From NCBI GenBank assembly GCA_964611125.1, contig CAZSZO010000023.1:1-64000 (forward strand): a DNA stretch of 64,000 bases. The letters run 5' to 3'. This DNA is from JAEUIX01 sp964611125. Its GTDB lineage: Bacteria > Planctomycetota > Phycisphaerae > Phycisphaerales > UBA1924. Position 1 is the stretch's first letter. Each line of letters begins with the position of its first letter. The notes below the pieces were generated by a model. That model saw nothing but the letters and a program-made list of their open reading frames with translations, was not told where the DNA came from and did not search any database. The translations under genes were made by a program, and so were the position numbers. This document shows, piece after piece, positions 1 through 6,733 of the stretch.

Positions 1-420
1 GAGATCACCGGCGTGGAGATGCTCTACATCGCGCCCGGCAGCCCGTGGGAGAACGCCTTCGCCGAGAGCTTCCACGGCCGCCTGCGCGACGAGCTGCTCA
101 ACGCCGAGGCGTTCGAGGGCGTGCGCGAGGCCCAGGCCCTGGCGGCGGCGTGGCGGAACGAGTACAACCACCGCCGGCCGCACAGCGCGCTGGGCTACCT
201 GCCGCCGGCGACCTTCGCGGCGCGGTCTTGCGGATTGGCCGAACGGGATGGGGCATCGAAGGACGCCGAGCCGCGGACCACTCAAGTTGAGAGGGGAGAC
301 GAGGCCCCTCTCCCCTCTCAAGCTCACCCCTCTACCCCCCACGAGCGACGAAAACCCATGCAACCCCTGACCGCGGCGTGCGTCACGCCCGCGGCGAGTA
401 CGATGGACAGACTCTCATAG
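1..420 (+). CDS. IS3-family transposase OrfB, C-terminal part (5' end outside window)
   Basis: The frame is open from base 1, so the gene begins left of the window. The visible part has the end of an rve integrase core: GSPWENAFAESFHGRLRDEL, carrying the last catalytic Glu region, then NEYNHRRPHSALGYLPP, the signature tail of IS3 (IS407/IS51-like) OrfB proteins. The protein would normally stop soon after this tail. Here the frame continues about 60 residues and its TAG stop (418-420) lies inside the terminal inverted repeat, a layout common in IS3 elements. An 11-bp inverted repeat (289-299 with 309-319) sits in the extended tail and may be a hairpin against read-through. Family assignment is firm; the subgroup is inferred. 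Confidence 0.9.
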   Translation, partial: EITGVEMLYIAPGSPWENAFAESFHGRLRDELLNAEAFEGVREAQALAAAWRNEYNHRRPHSALGYLPPATFAARSCGLAERDGASKDAEPRTTQVERGDEAPLPSQAHPSTPHERRKPMQPLTAACVTPAASTMDRLS

Positions 421-449
421 CGGGTGGTACAGACATTGGGGGCAGGTCA
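410..449 (+). repeat. Right terminal inverted repeat of the IS3-family element
   Basis: Read inward on the minus strand, this 40-bp stretch starts TGACCTGCCCCC and ends CTATGAGAGTC. TGACCTGCCCCC is a typical IS3/IS407-type terminus beginning with TG. The same 40-position layout recurs at 4806-4845 in the opposite orientation, with identical outer (TGACCT-CCCCC) and inner (CTATGAGAGTC) blocks and a diverged middle. The IS therefore ends at base 449. Confidence 0.75.
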
Positions 450-596
450 CGGGGACGCCTGCGGGCCTGGGTGACCGCTGCCTGCCAATCTGGCACCCAT
501 CTCCATATGCCGAAGGCGAATCGGCAGCAATATGCATCACAATGCGGGGGTCCCGAGGGGGTACATTGCAGGAGTAATGACTTGGTAGCGATCTGA

Positions 597-613
597 TTGG
601 CATGGGAATTGCC
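597..613 (+). promoter_or_regulatory. Sigma-54 (RpoN)-like -24/-12 promoter upstream of the CBASS genes
   Basis: TTGGCATGGGAATTGCC matches the RpoN consensus YTGGCACGRNNNTTGCW at all but two specified positions. The invariant GG (599-600) and GC (611-612) are separated by exactly 10 bases. Transcription would start near 624, giving a leader of about 34 bases before the CD-NTase ATG at 658, which has a clear AAAGGAG ribosome site (648-654). GGCA/TGCC within the element is also an inverted repeat, so an operator is an alternative reading. The region 450-596 shows nothing else recognisable. Confidence 0.5.
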
Positions 614-657
614 CTTACGCCCGGCAACAGCTATTTGGCCTGTAGAAAGGAGTCGCC

Positions 658-1590
658 ATGTCGTATTCGGGCTTGCGGATCGGGTCGCCGCTGGCGATTG
701 GAAGTCAGCGCGATTGGGAGAACCAGCTTCATGTCTGGGGTTCACCGCCCGGTCAGCGTGAGTTGACACGTTGCGAGAATGCCGTCAGGGAAGTGCGTGC
801 GGCCATCAGCGAGAGCGCAAAGCTGAACCGCCGCAACATCCGGGTCTTTGCTCAGGGCTCGTACCGCAACCGGGTCAACGTCCGGCAGGATTCGGACGTC
901 GATATCGGCGTTGAGTGCGAGGACGTGTTGTTCAGCCAGCTCCCCGAGGGAACCAACAACGCCACATTCGGCTTGAGCACCGCCGAATACACCTACACCC
1001 AGTTCAAAAGCGAAGTGGGCGAAGCTCTCGTCGCTCACTTTGGTTCCGCGGCAGTCACCCGTGGAGACAAGGCGTTTGACATCAAGGCGACGCAACGACA
1101 AGTCGAAGCTGACGTTGCCCCGTTCTTTCAGCACCGCCGCTACAAGGCGGACGGGACGTTCCACCAGGGCGTTGAACTTCACCCCGACTCGGGTGGCAGC
1201 GTCATCAATTGGCCCGAACAGCACTACAGCGGCGGCGTGGACAAGCACAGCCGGACGAGCGATCGCTTCAAGAAGGTCGTCCGTATTCTCAAGTGTCTGC
1301 GCAATGAGATGGTTGAGAGAGGTCGGCCGATGGCCAAGCCTATACCGAGTTTCTTCATCGAGTGCCTCGTTTTCAATGCGACGAACAACATCTTCGGCAA
1401 CACCAAGTGGAGCGATGACGTGATGGGAGTCCTGAACTTCCTTCGCCACAACACGAGCGACGATTCTCTTTGCAGGGAGTGGGTTGAGGTCAGCGGCTTC
1501 AAGTGGCTGTTCAGGGGTGGTCAGAAATGGACCCGACAGCAAGCGCACGACTTCATCAAGGCGGCCGAGGCGTACATTCTCGTCGGGTAA
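658..1590 (+). CDS. CBASS cyclic-oligonucleotide synthase (CD-NTase, cGAS/DncV-like nucleotidyltransferase)
   Basis: This 310-residue protein has the CD-NTase active site. The helix-turn GS is in FAQGSYRN (residues 65-71), followed by D80-V-D82 in the run DSDVDIGVE, and the third metal-binding acid D152 in VEADVAPF. A downstream PSFFIE block (230-235) fits the helical half of SMODS-type nucleotidyltransferases. Members make cyclic di- or trinucleotides after phage infection to switch on a neighbouring effector. The gene for a Cap15-like effector starts 3 bases after the stop, so the two form a minimal type I CBASS operon with no Cap2/Cap3 ancillary genes in view. Start ATG has AAAGGAG six bases upstream. 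Codon use is less GC-rich than in the backbone genes, in line with transfer. The product nucleotide cannot be read from the sequence. Confidence 0.88.
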   Translation: MSYSGLRIGSPLAIGSQRDWENQLHVWGSPPGQRELTRCENAVREVRAAISESAKLNRRNIRVFAQGSYRNRVNVRQDSDVDIGVECEDVLFSQLPEGTNNATFGLSTAEYTYTQFKSEVGEALVAHFGSAAVTRGDKAFDIKATQRQVEADVAPFFQHRRYKADGTFHQGVELHPDSGGSVINWPEQHYSGGVDKHSRTSDRFKKVVRILKCLRNEMVERGRPMAKPIPSFFIECLVFNATNNIFGNTKWSDDVMGVLNFLRHNTSDDSLCREWVEVSGFKWLFRGGQKWTRQQAHDFIKAAEAYILVG

Positions 1591-1593
1591 TCC

Positions 1594-2230
1594 ATGCTGA
1601 AGAAGATTCATATCGCGGTCATTGTCGGCATCGCGACCGCGATCTGGGCCGTGGTGCTTCTTTGTCGTGGCATCCCCGTGACGTTCTCGGAGCTCGGTTC
1701 GTTTTCGCTTGTCGTGTCCGGCACATTCTGTGCCGTATGGCTGTTCGATCGCTTCGTCTGGCCGTGCCGCGTCAAAGGTTGGTGCGTCTTTCATGGATGG
1801 TTGGTTTCTTGCCCGGACATTCGTGGGACCTGGGAAGTTGAGTTGCAGTCTTCGTGGATTGACCCGACCACGGGCAAAGGCATCCCTGCCATCAAGTGCT
1901 ACTACGGCGTCCGGCAATCATGCTCCTCACTCCAAATGCACCTGATGACCCCGGAGTCCGAGTCATGGCTCCACGTCCATCGATTCGTGCCGTCGAGCAA
2001 GACCGACGGCTATAAACTGATTGCGGTCTACACGAACCAGCCGGGAGCGTTCCTCCGCGGGGTTCGCAGTGAAATTCACCACGGCACGATTGTGCTGGAG
2101 TTTCACGGTGCAGATCCGTCGCATCCCCGGCGAGTATTGGACCGATCGCGGAACGAAGGGCACGATGACGGGAACGAGAATATCGCGGCGTGTCATCTCG
2201 AAGCACGCTGACGGCGCCACGGTCAAGTAG
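1594..2230 (+). CDS. Cap15-like CBASS effector (2TM plus beta-barrel), frameshifted near 2100-2132
   Basis: Two N-terminal membrane helices (about residues 5-24 and 35-54) are followed by a soluble domain opening with SCPDIRGTWEVELQSSW, the pattern of the S-2TMbeta/Cap15 family. These effectors bind a cyclic nucleotide in a beta-barrel and oligomerise in the inner membrane to kill the infected cell. In the first frame the protein runs to 2211 with a meaningless tail. The family-typical end, GEYWTDRGTKGTM, lies one base further on in the +1 frame and stops at 2230. The switch is probably in the CATCCCCGGCG stretch (2122-2132). Joined, the product is about 211 residues. The break could be a pseudogene, a sequencing error or +1 recoding at CCC-C. 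Confidence 0.78.
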
Positions 2231-2313
2231 CGACTCGCGACCGGCTTCAAGGACGATTGCGCGCCACTCACGGACTGCCGTTCCGGGTCACTAGAGCCGC
2301 TCGACCCCTGTAG

Positions 2314-3102
2314 CTACTTCCGCCGGTCCGCTCGCGCCCAATAGCCCGCAAGCGCGTCTGCTCCTGCCAGAAGCATCTTGCAGGACTCGCTGGAGAACGC
2401 GTCGCGGCCGGTTGAGGTGAGTGACAGAACCGAGCGGGCTGATGGTTTGGCAGCGCGTAGGTCGATCACCGGAGCAGAGGCGACGCTGTTAGGTTGTCCC
2501 TGCGCCCCGTGTGTTGGATCGCTGTGCGTTGCGAAATCGGGATGATCTCGACCGCCCGTGACGAGGTCGAGCGCAATGTAGCTTCTTCCGCCGATGCTCG
2601 TCGCACCACCGGGACTGACCCCCGGGATCCCGAACCGCTGCGCCGTGATGCCCGTTGCGCAACTGTCAGTATGCAATGGCGAGGGCACCAACAAGAAGTC
2701 ATGGCGGCGGACGGCGTGTTCGACTGCGACGCGCGATTGACCACGAACTGTGGGCTGCACGGCGTGCGCAAGAGCGACGCACAAATCGTGGACGACGCTG
2801 TTCGGTGCTTTCGTCGGAGCGTCTTCCCGGATGTATCGGAAAAACCCCGACAGGTCCGCCTCGACCGAGGGCAGTTCTTTGACGGGCTGTTGCTGCTTGC
2901 GTTGCCGCATATGCCAGAGGAGAACAGCACTGTGTGCCAGCGCAGCCACTCCCACGACGGTTGCGGAGGGATACTGGCTAGCTAGATACAGCGCGGATGA
3001 TCCGCCATAGAGCAGTAGACCGCCAGCCACGTTTACGCCCACGTCGCGACCCAGGGCAAGAGCGACCTCGCGTGATCGACGAGAAAAATCCTGAGAAGAC
3101 AT
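2314..3102 (-). CDS. Membrane protein of unknown function, possibly GAF-like sensor
   Basis: Not a recognised family. The chosen ATG (3102) has GGAGG four bases upstream, better supported than the in-frame start 27 bases earlier; product 262 residues. Two hydrophobic segments (about residues 21-40 and 45-64) are followed by a basic stretch, so it looks like a membrane anchor with a cytoplasmic domain. The soluble part has the order SVVHDLCVALAHAV, then DFLLVPSP, then an SVLSLTSTGRDAFSS strand-helix near the end, which loosely resembles a GAF fold; this is inference. It converges with the CBASS operon (83-base gap) and is not co-transcribed with it. It may be an independent island gene or an accessory to the defence locus. 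Confidence 0.55.
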   Translation of the reverse strand: MSSQDFSRRSREVALALGRDVGVNVAGGLLLYGGSSALYLASQYPSATVVGVAALAHSAVLLWHMRQRKQQQPVKELPSVEADLSGFFRYIREDAPTKAPNSVVHDLCVALAHAVQPTVRGQSRVAVEHAVRRHDFLLVPSPLHTDSCATGITAQRFGIPGVSPGGATSIGGRSYIALDLVTGGRDHPDFATHSDPTHGAQGQPNSVASAPVIDLRAAKPSARSVLSLTSTGRDAFSSESCKMLLAGADALAGYWARADRRK

Positions 3103-3228
3103 GGGGCCTCCCTGCATGGGCTTACCCAACCCGGTACACAGCTCAATACCGGAGAGGATCTTCCCAGCAGTGGAGTGGTTCTGCCTCCAGGGCCGCGTGA
3201 AGGTTGAGTGCAGGTTCAGTGAAGAATG

Positions 3229-3663
3229 TCATCGCTGGCGTGGGGCCAGCCTTAAAACCGGTAGCCGAGCTGAAGTTTCCGTCACGCGCATGCCGGAACG
3301 CCCGTCCTTTGCCCTAACAAGAAATCTCCCGCTAGGGTGGGACGCGTCTCGGCTACTGCCAAGAACGCCAACTTTGCCGGTCTTGCGGCAAACGATTCCA
3401 AGGTCCAGCTCGCTGAGAAGTCTGTTGATGCAGCGAACGAGAGCCGACTTCTCCTCAAATGTGGTCTGAGGCTGCGATTTGATGTACTCGGCGAGGTGCG
3501 ATTCTAAACGGGACGCGAGATTCCGCAGGAATTCCTCTCGTTGCGATTTCATCGCCCCTCGTACAGATCGCAGATCAGCAGCGGGTGCACTTGTCGGTAC
3601 CACCGATTGCGCGGCAGCGCCCATCGTCATGGTCGAGGTTAAAGGTGCTTGTGCGACTTCCAT
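3229..3663 (-). CDS. Conserved small planctomycete-type hypothetical protein
   Basis: The 144-residue product has an Ala/Ser/Thr-rich N-terminus, then a charged helical segment (REEFLRNLASRLESHLAEYI), then a compact C-terminal block with VCRKTGKVGVL and HPSGRFLV. I recall similar CxxTGKP...G.F blocks from unnamed planctomycete proteins. No enzymatic motif is visible. It lies upstream of the membrane protein on the same strand with a gap of about 126 bases, so joint transcription is possible. No ribosome site stands out before the ATG at 3663; internal ATGs a dozen codons in are alternatives. Function unknown. Confidence 0.5.
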   Translation of the reverse strand: MEVAQAPLTSTMTMGAAAQSVVPTSAPAADLRSVRGAMKSQREEFLRNLASRLESHLAEYIKSQPQTTFEEKSALVRCINRLLSELDLGIVCRKTGKVGVLGSSRDASHPSGRFLVRAKDGRSGMRVTETSARLPVLRLAPRQR

Positions 3664-3784
3664 GCACCGGTAGGTAGCTCAGAATCCCGTGGCCTGTCAA
3701 GAGCTAACCGCTTGTCGCGAGCACTCCGTGCTCTGCGCCGCCGGGATCGGGATCTGGCATGGCTTGTGGTGTAAAGGCTCGACG

Positions 3785-4522
3785 TCATCGCTTGGCCTTC
3801 TTCGCTAGCGCGACCCGTAGCAACAATGCCTTCACGCGAGGTGAAAGTTCCGGCCAGAGCGTTTGCAGCTTGGCGAGGTCAGGTGCGATTGGGTGCGAGT
3901 CGGTGGCTTTTGGTGCGACTGCGTCGGATTTCACGTCGCGGGCGATGCAGGCATCACGAAAAGACCTTGTTTTGCGAGGTAGTTTTGAGTTGGCGGGCGG
4001 GTTCGATTCCCCCCGGCTCCATTTTGTGAAGATGCGCGTAGATGCGCTCTCACTGACGTTCGCGCCGCGCTCAATGACCAACCGGCACAACGCGCGACTG
4101 TCCTCGTTGTCGATGAACTCCAGCATGTCGTCCGCAGTCCACGCTGACTTGGTGAGCTCCACCGTGCGGTTGCCACCGACGCCCGTTCGCTGGTCATCGG
4201 CGTAGACGCCCGCGGTGATCTTCTCGCCCTCGTCGGCGGACTCGGGCAGAGCCTTGAACCGACCGACCTTGATCGCCTCGCGGGCGGCGAGCTTGATGAC
4301 GGCCCGCTGCACGATCGTGTAGATCAGCGTCTTCGGACTCGCCCCGCGCGTCGGGTCGAACTTCGGCGGGCTGGACATCAAGTGCAGCACGGCCTCGTGC
4401 GCTGCGTCGTCGTAACTGACGCGCGGGCCGCAGTGCTTCGGTGCTTCCTTCAGCGCTACCCGCCGCGCGTAGTCGAGCAGGTCCGGCGTGAGGTCGAGTT
4501 CGATTGACGAGGAGCCGGGCAT
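3785..4522 (-). pseudogene. Sigma-70-like region-2 protein, interrupted by an antisense tRNA/tmRNA 3' fragment
   Basis: Residues 35-85 (DDAAHEAVLHLMSSPPKFDP through a run of IVQRAVIKLAAREAI) look like sigma region 2. The part at 138-165 (EDSRALCRLVIERGANVSES) looks like the start of a region-4 helix-turn-helix. At residue 167 the frame runs into KWSRGESNPP, the antisense reading of an RNA 3' end (see 3992-4021), instead of completing the helix. The remaining 75 residues include LAKLQTLWPELSPRVKALLL. I infer that an intact regulator was joined to an attachment-site scar by recombination. The upstream gene fragment ends at 4523, directly abutting this ATG. Whether the product still works is unknown. 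Confidence 0.5.
3992..4021 (+). other. 3'-end fragment of a tRNA or tmRNA (probable attachment site)
   Basis: The stretch holds a T-arm-like GCGGG-TTCGATT-CCCCC (one mismatch in the stem) followed by CGGCTCC and a discriminator A at 4021. This is the classic 3' half of a tRNA-Ala or tmRNA, and the acceptor strand would pair with GGGGCCG through the G3-U70 wobble used by alanine acceptors. No anticodon arm or 5' half fits upstream, so it is not a complete gene. Such 3' fragments are what integrases of genomic islands leave as attL/attR. Confidence 0.55.
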
Positions 4523-4805
4523 TCAGATCTCTTCGCCACGCTCGAGCCTCTCGCGGATGTCGTCGTACAGCGTGAAGGAGATCACCGCCGGGGTGATGTC
4601 ATTCAGGCGGCCATCATCGCCGGTCACGCCCCGTGGCGGCACGCGATGCATCACGAAGTACTGGTCGTCGTCCGGCACGGGCCGCCCGTACTCGGCCGAC
4701 TCACGCTCGGCCGCCTCACGCAGCGGGCGCAGGAAGTCGGCGTACCGGCACCCAAGCGCCACGCACATCGCCGCGTACGGCGTGAAGATGCCCGCCTCTT
4801 CGAGG
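4523..4805 (-). pseudogene. 5'-truncated hypothetical gene cut by the IS end
   Basis: The reading frame could start at a GTG at 4828, but its first eight residues (MRKPGEGH) are encoded by the IS inverted repeat (4806-4845). The native protein therefore entered this frame upstream and has lost its N-terminus. The surviving 94 residues (from about LEEAGIFTPYAAMCVALGCR) match no family I know. The end abuts the ATG of the sigma-like gene (stop at 4523, ATG at 4522), so the two were once an operon. Confidence 0.5.
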
Positions 4806-4845
4806 TGACCTTCCCCCGGTTTACGCACCAGAGTCTATGAGAGTC
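4806..4845 (-). repeat. Second IS3-type terminal inverted repeat, opposite orientation
   Basis: It begins TGACCTTCCCCC and ends CTATGAGAGTC, matching the inverted repeat at 410-449 over 40 aligned positions with about 10 mismatches in the middle. The following bases (4846-4890), read on the minus strand as CTGGACCGAAGATGGGG, look like the spacer between an IS3 orfB and its right end, so this is probably a right end facing left. No transposase is readable in 4846-5102; that stretch shows nothing else I can name. Confidence 0.65.
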
Positions 4846-5102
4846 CGAGCACGGTTGGTCTTGACCCCATCTTCGGTCCAGCTCGGATGAGAGCCAAGGG
4901 CTTCAACCGGCCAGGCTAGCTTGGCCGGAGGCGTGCTCCAGCGCCCGACGGCCTCCCTCGCTCTCGACCGGCCCGCGGCCAGCGCCGCGGACCGGTGTTC
5001 CGAGCTTCCGCTCCGCGGCGACAAGCCGCTCCAACTCCGCGATCTCACCGGAAGGTTCATGAGCCGGGCGTGAAGCGGGGGCTCGCGCGCCCAGAGACCT
5101 GC

Positions 5103-6308
5103 TCAGTCGAACAGCAGCATGAAGTACGCCGCGAAGAGCAGCAGATGGACGCACCCGAGCAGCACGTTGGTGCGCGACAGGGCGAAGGTGAGCGACGAGG
5201 TGAAGAGCGTGAGCGCGAGCATCACGATCTCCGCAGGGTCCAGCCCCAGCACCAGGCGCCGCCCGGTGAGGAGCGAGATGGCGATCACCAGCGGGATGGT
5301 GAGCCCGATCGACGCCAGCACCGAACCCATCAGCACGTTCACGGCCCGCTGGAGGCGGTTGCTCCGGGCCGCCTGAATGGCCGCGATCGACTCGGGCGTC
5401 AGCACCAGGACCGCCATGATGAACCCGCTCAGCGCGATCGGGGCGCCCAGGCGGAGGACCGCCGCGTCAAGCGGGTACGACATCTGCTTGGCGAGCATGA
5501 CCAGCGGCACGCCGTATGCCGCGAGCATCGCGGCGTGGTAACCGGTCGAGAGTTCGGAGTGGTGATCGCCGTGCCCCTCGTGGGTGTCCCCGGCCCGCTC
5601 GTCGTTCCCGTTCTGGGCGTTGGCGGCTTCCTCAGGATCGATGAAGAACCCGCGGTGGCGCCGGTTCTGCACAAACAGGAAGATCGAGTAGATCGCCACC
5701 GACATGATCGACAGGAAGACCATCTGAAAGCTGGAGAGCGTGGGCCCCGCAGTGGTCCGCGTGAAGTTGGGCAGCACCAGCCCGAGCACCGTCAGCGGCA
5801 CGATCATCACCAGGAACGCGTTGGAGCCCTTGAGGTTGTACCCCTGCTCCCGGTGCTTCAGCCCGCCCATCAGGAGCGCGAGCCCCATGAACCCGTTGAG
5901 GACCAGCATCACCACCGCGAACATCGTGTCGCGGGCCAGCGTGGGCTTCTCATCGCCGGTCGACATCACAAAGCCCACCATCGCCACTTCAAGCCCGGTC
6001 ACCGCCAGCGTCAGCAGCAGCGTCCCGGCCGGCTCGCCCAGCCGGTGCGCCAGCACATCGGCATGACGCACGATGGCCACCGCCGCCGCGAGAATCACCG
6101 CGCACAGCCCCGCCAGCAGCCCCACCAGCGCCGCGGGATGCCCCAGCATGCCCGCGACGGTCTGCTTCCCGAGCAGCATCGCCGCGAGCGAGACAACCGC
6201 CAGCGCGAGCGGCCACTCGCGGCGCCACAGGCTCGAAGTGTTTGCTGGCTTGGCGGGCAGGTTCCGACTCCTCCGACGCCGCGCGACGCATGAATCACGG
6301 CGATGCAC
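5103..6308 (-). CDS. chaA: Ca2+/H+ (Na+/H+) antiporter of the ChaA type
   Basis: This is a polytopic membrane protein of the CaCA superfamily, about eleven hydrophobic segments, which extrudes Ca2+ or Na+ in exchange for protons. It follows E. coli ChaA closely: VRHADVLAHRLGEPAGTLLL with an acidic membrane segment in the first alpha repeat, a cytoplasmic His/Asp-rich loop (about THEGHGDHHSELS), then LTPESIAAIQAARSNRLQRA in the second alpha repeat and SRTNVLLGCVHLLLFAAY at the end. The GTG at 6308 gives 401 residues, near the family length of about 370; an upstream GTG would add 30 unlikely residues. It is the first backbone gene right of the IS scar and has no co-directional partner close by. 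Confidence 0.85.
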   Translation of the reverse strand: MHRRDSCVARRRRSRNLPAKPANTSSLWRREWPLALAVVSLAAMLLGKQTVAGMLGHPAALVGLLAGLCAVILAAAVAIVRHADVLAHRLGEPAGTLLLTLAVTGLEVAMVGFVMSTGDEKPTLARDTMFAVVMLVLNGFMGLALLMGGLKHREQGYNLKGSNAFLVMIVPLTVLGLVLPNFTRTTAGPTLSSFQMVFLSIMSVAIYSIFLFVQNRRHRGFFIDPEEAANAQNGNDERAGDTHEGHGDHHSELSTGYHAAMLAAYGVPLVMLAKQMSYPLDAAVLRLGAPIALSGFIMAVLVLTPESIAAIQAARSNRLQRAVNVLMGSVLASIGLTIPLVIAISLLTGRRLVLGLDPAEIVMLALTLFTSSLTFALSRTNVLLGCVHLLLFAAYFMLLFD

Positions 6309-6733
6309 CCCCGTGCATTCCAAAGCAGGCCCGGCGGCGCCGGGGCCCTGCCGGAGGAGTGTAGGTGCTTGCGCACAGTCCAACCCGGCGGCCCACACTG
6401 CGACCGGTGCAGCTTCGCGAACGCGTTGCGTGACGCCGCCGTGCCAACTGCAGGTACTGGCCGTCAGTTGCGTGACAGCTGGACTACTGCGAGCGCGCGC
6501 TGAATCGGCGCCACTTGACCTTATGGTGCTGGAGGGGTCGTGGCGGGGGGCGGGGGGTTGTGTCTGACGCCACGCGACTCACTCGGGTTCCGATAGAGCC
6601 CGGTCCCGTGAGCGATGAAACATGTTCGGTGCGCAGGGATCTCTCGAGCGGATCTGCCGCCGCAGGCGGACGGAACCAGAGGGCGCCGAATAGTCATCGC
6701 CGACATGGCGGCAGCGCTGACCATTCACCGCGG
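6309..6733. other. Intergenic stretch without a recognised gene
   Basis: These 425 bases separate two leftward genes. They include a G-rich run around 6540-6562. No codon-biased frame, tRNA or clear promoter box was seen. Promoter elements for the antiporter probably lie in its left half but none stands out. Confidence 0.4.

Noticed and set aside
3950..4021. A complete tRNA gene on the plus strand
   Set aside because: Only the T-arm and acceptor 3' strand fit. A weak 5-bp stem upstream gives a 7-base loop, but the arm lengths and variable region do not make a tRNA, and no 5' half is present.
4821..5154. 79- and 83-residue minus-strand frames as transposase remnants
   Set aside because: Neither carries an IS3 OrfA or OrfB motif. 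Only the terminal repeat and adjacent spacer-like sequence support an IS remnant here.
4995..6293. 432-residue plus-strand frame
   Set aside because: Opposite strand of the ChaA-type antiporter; composition is a His/Arg/Gln-rich shadow.
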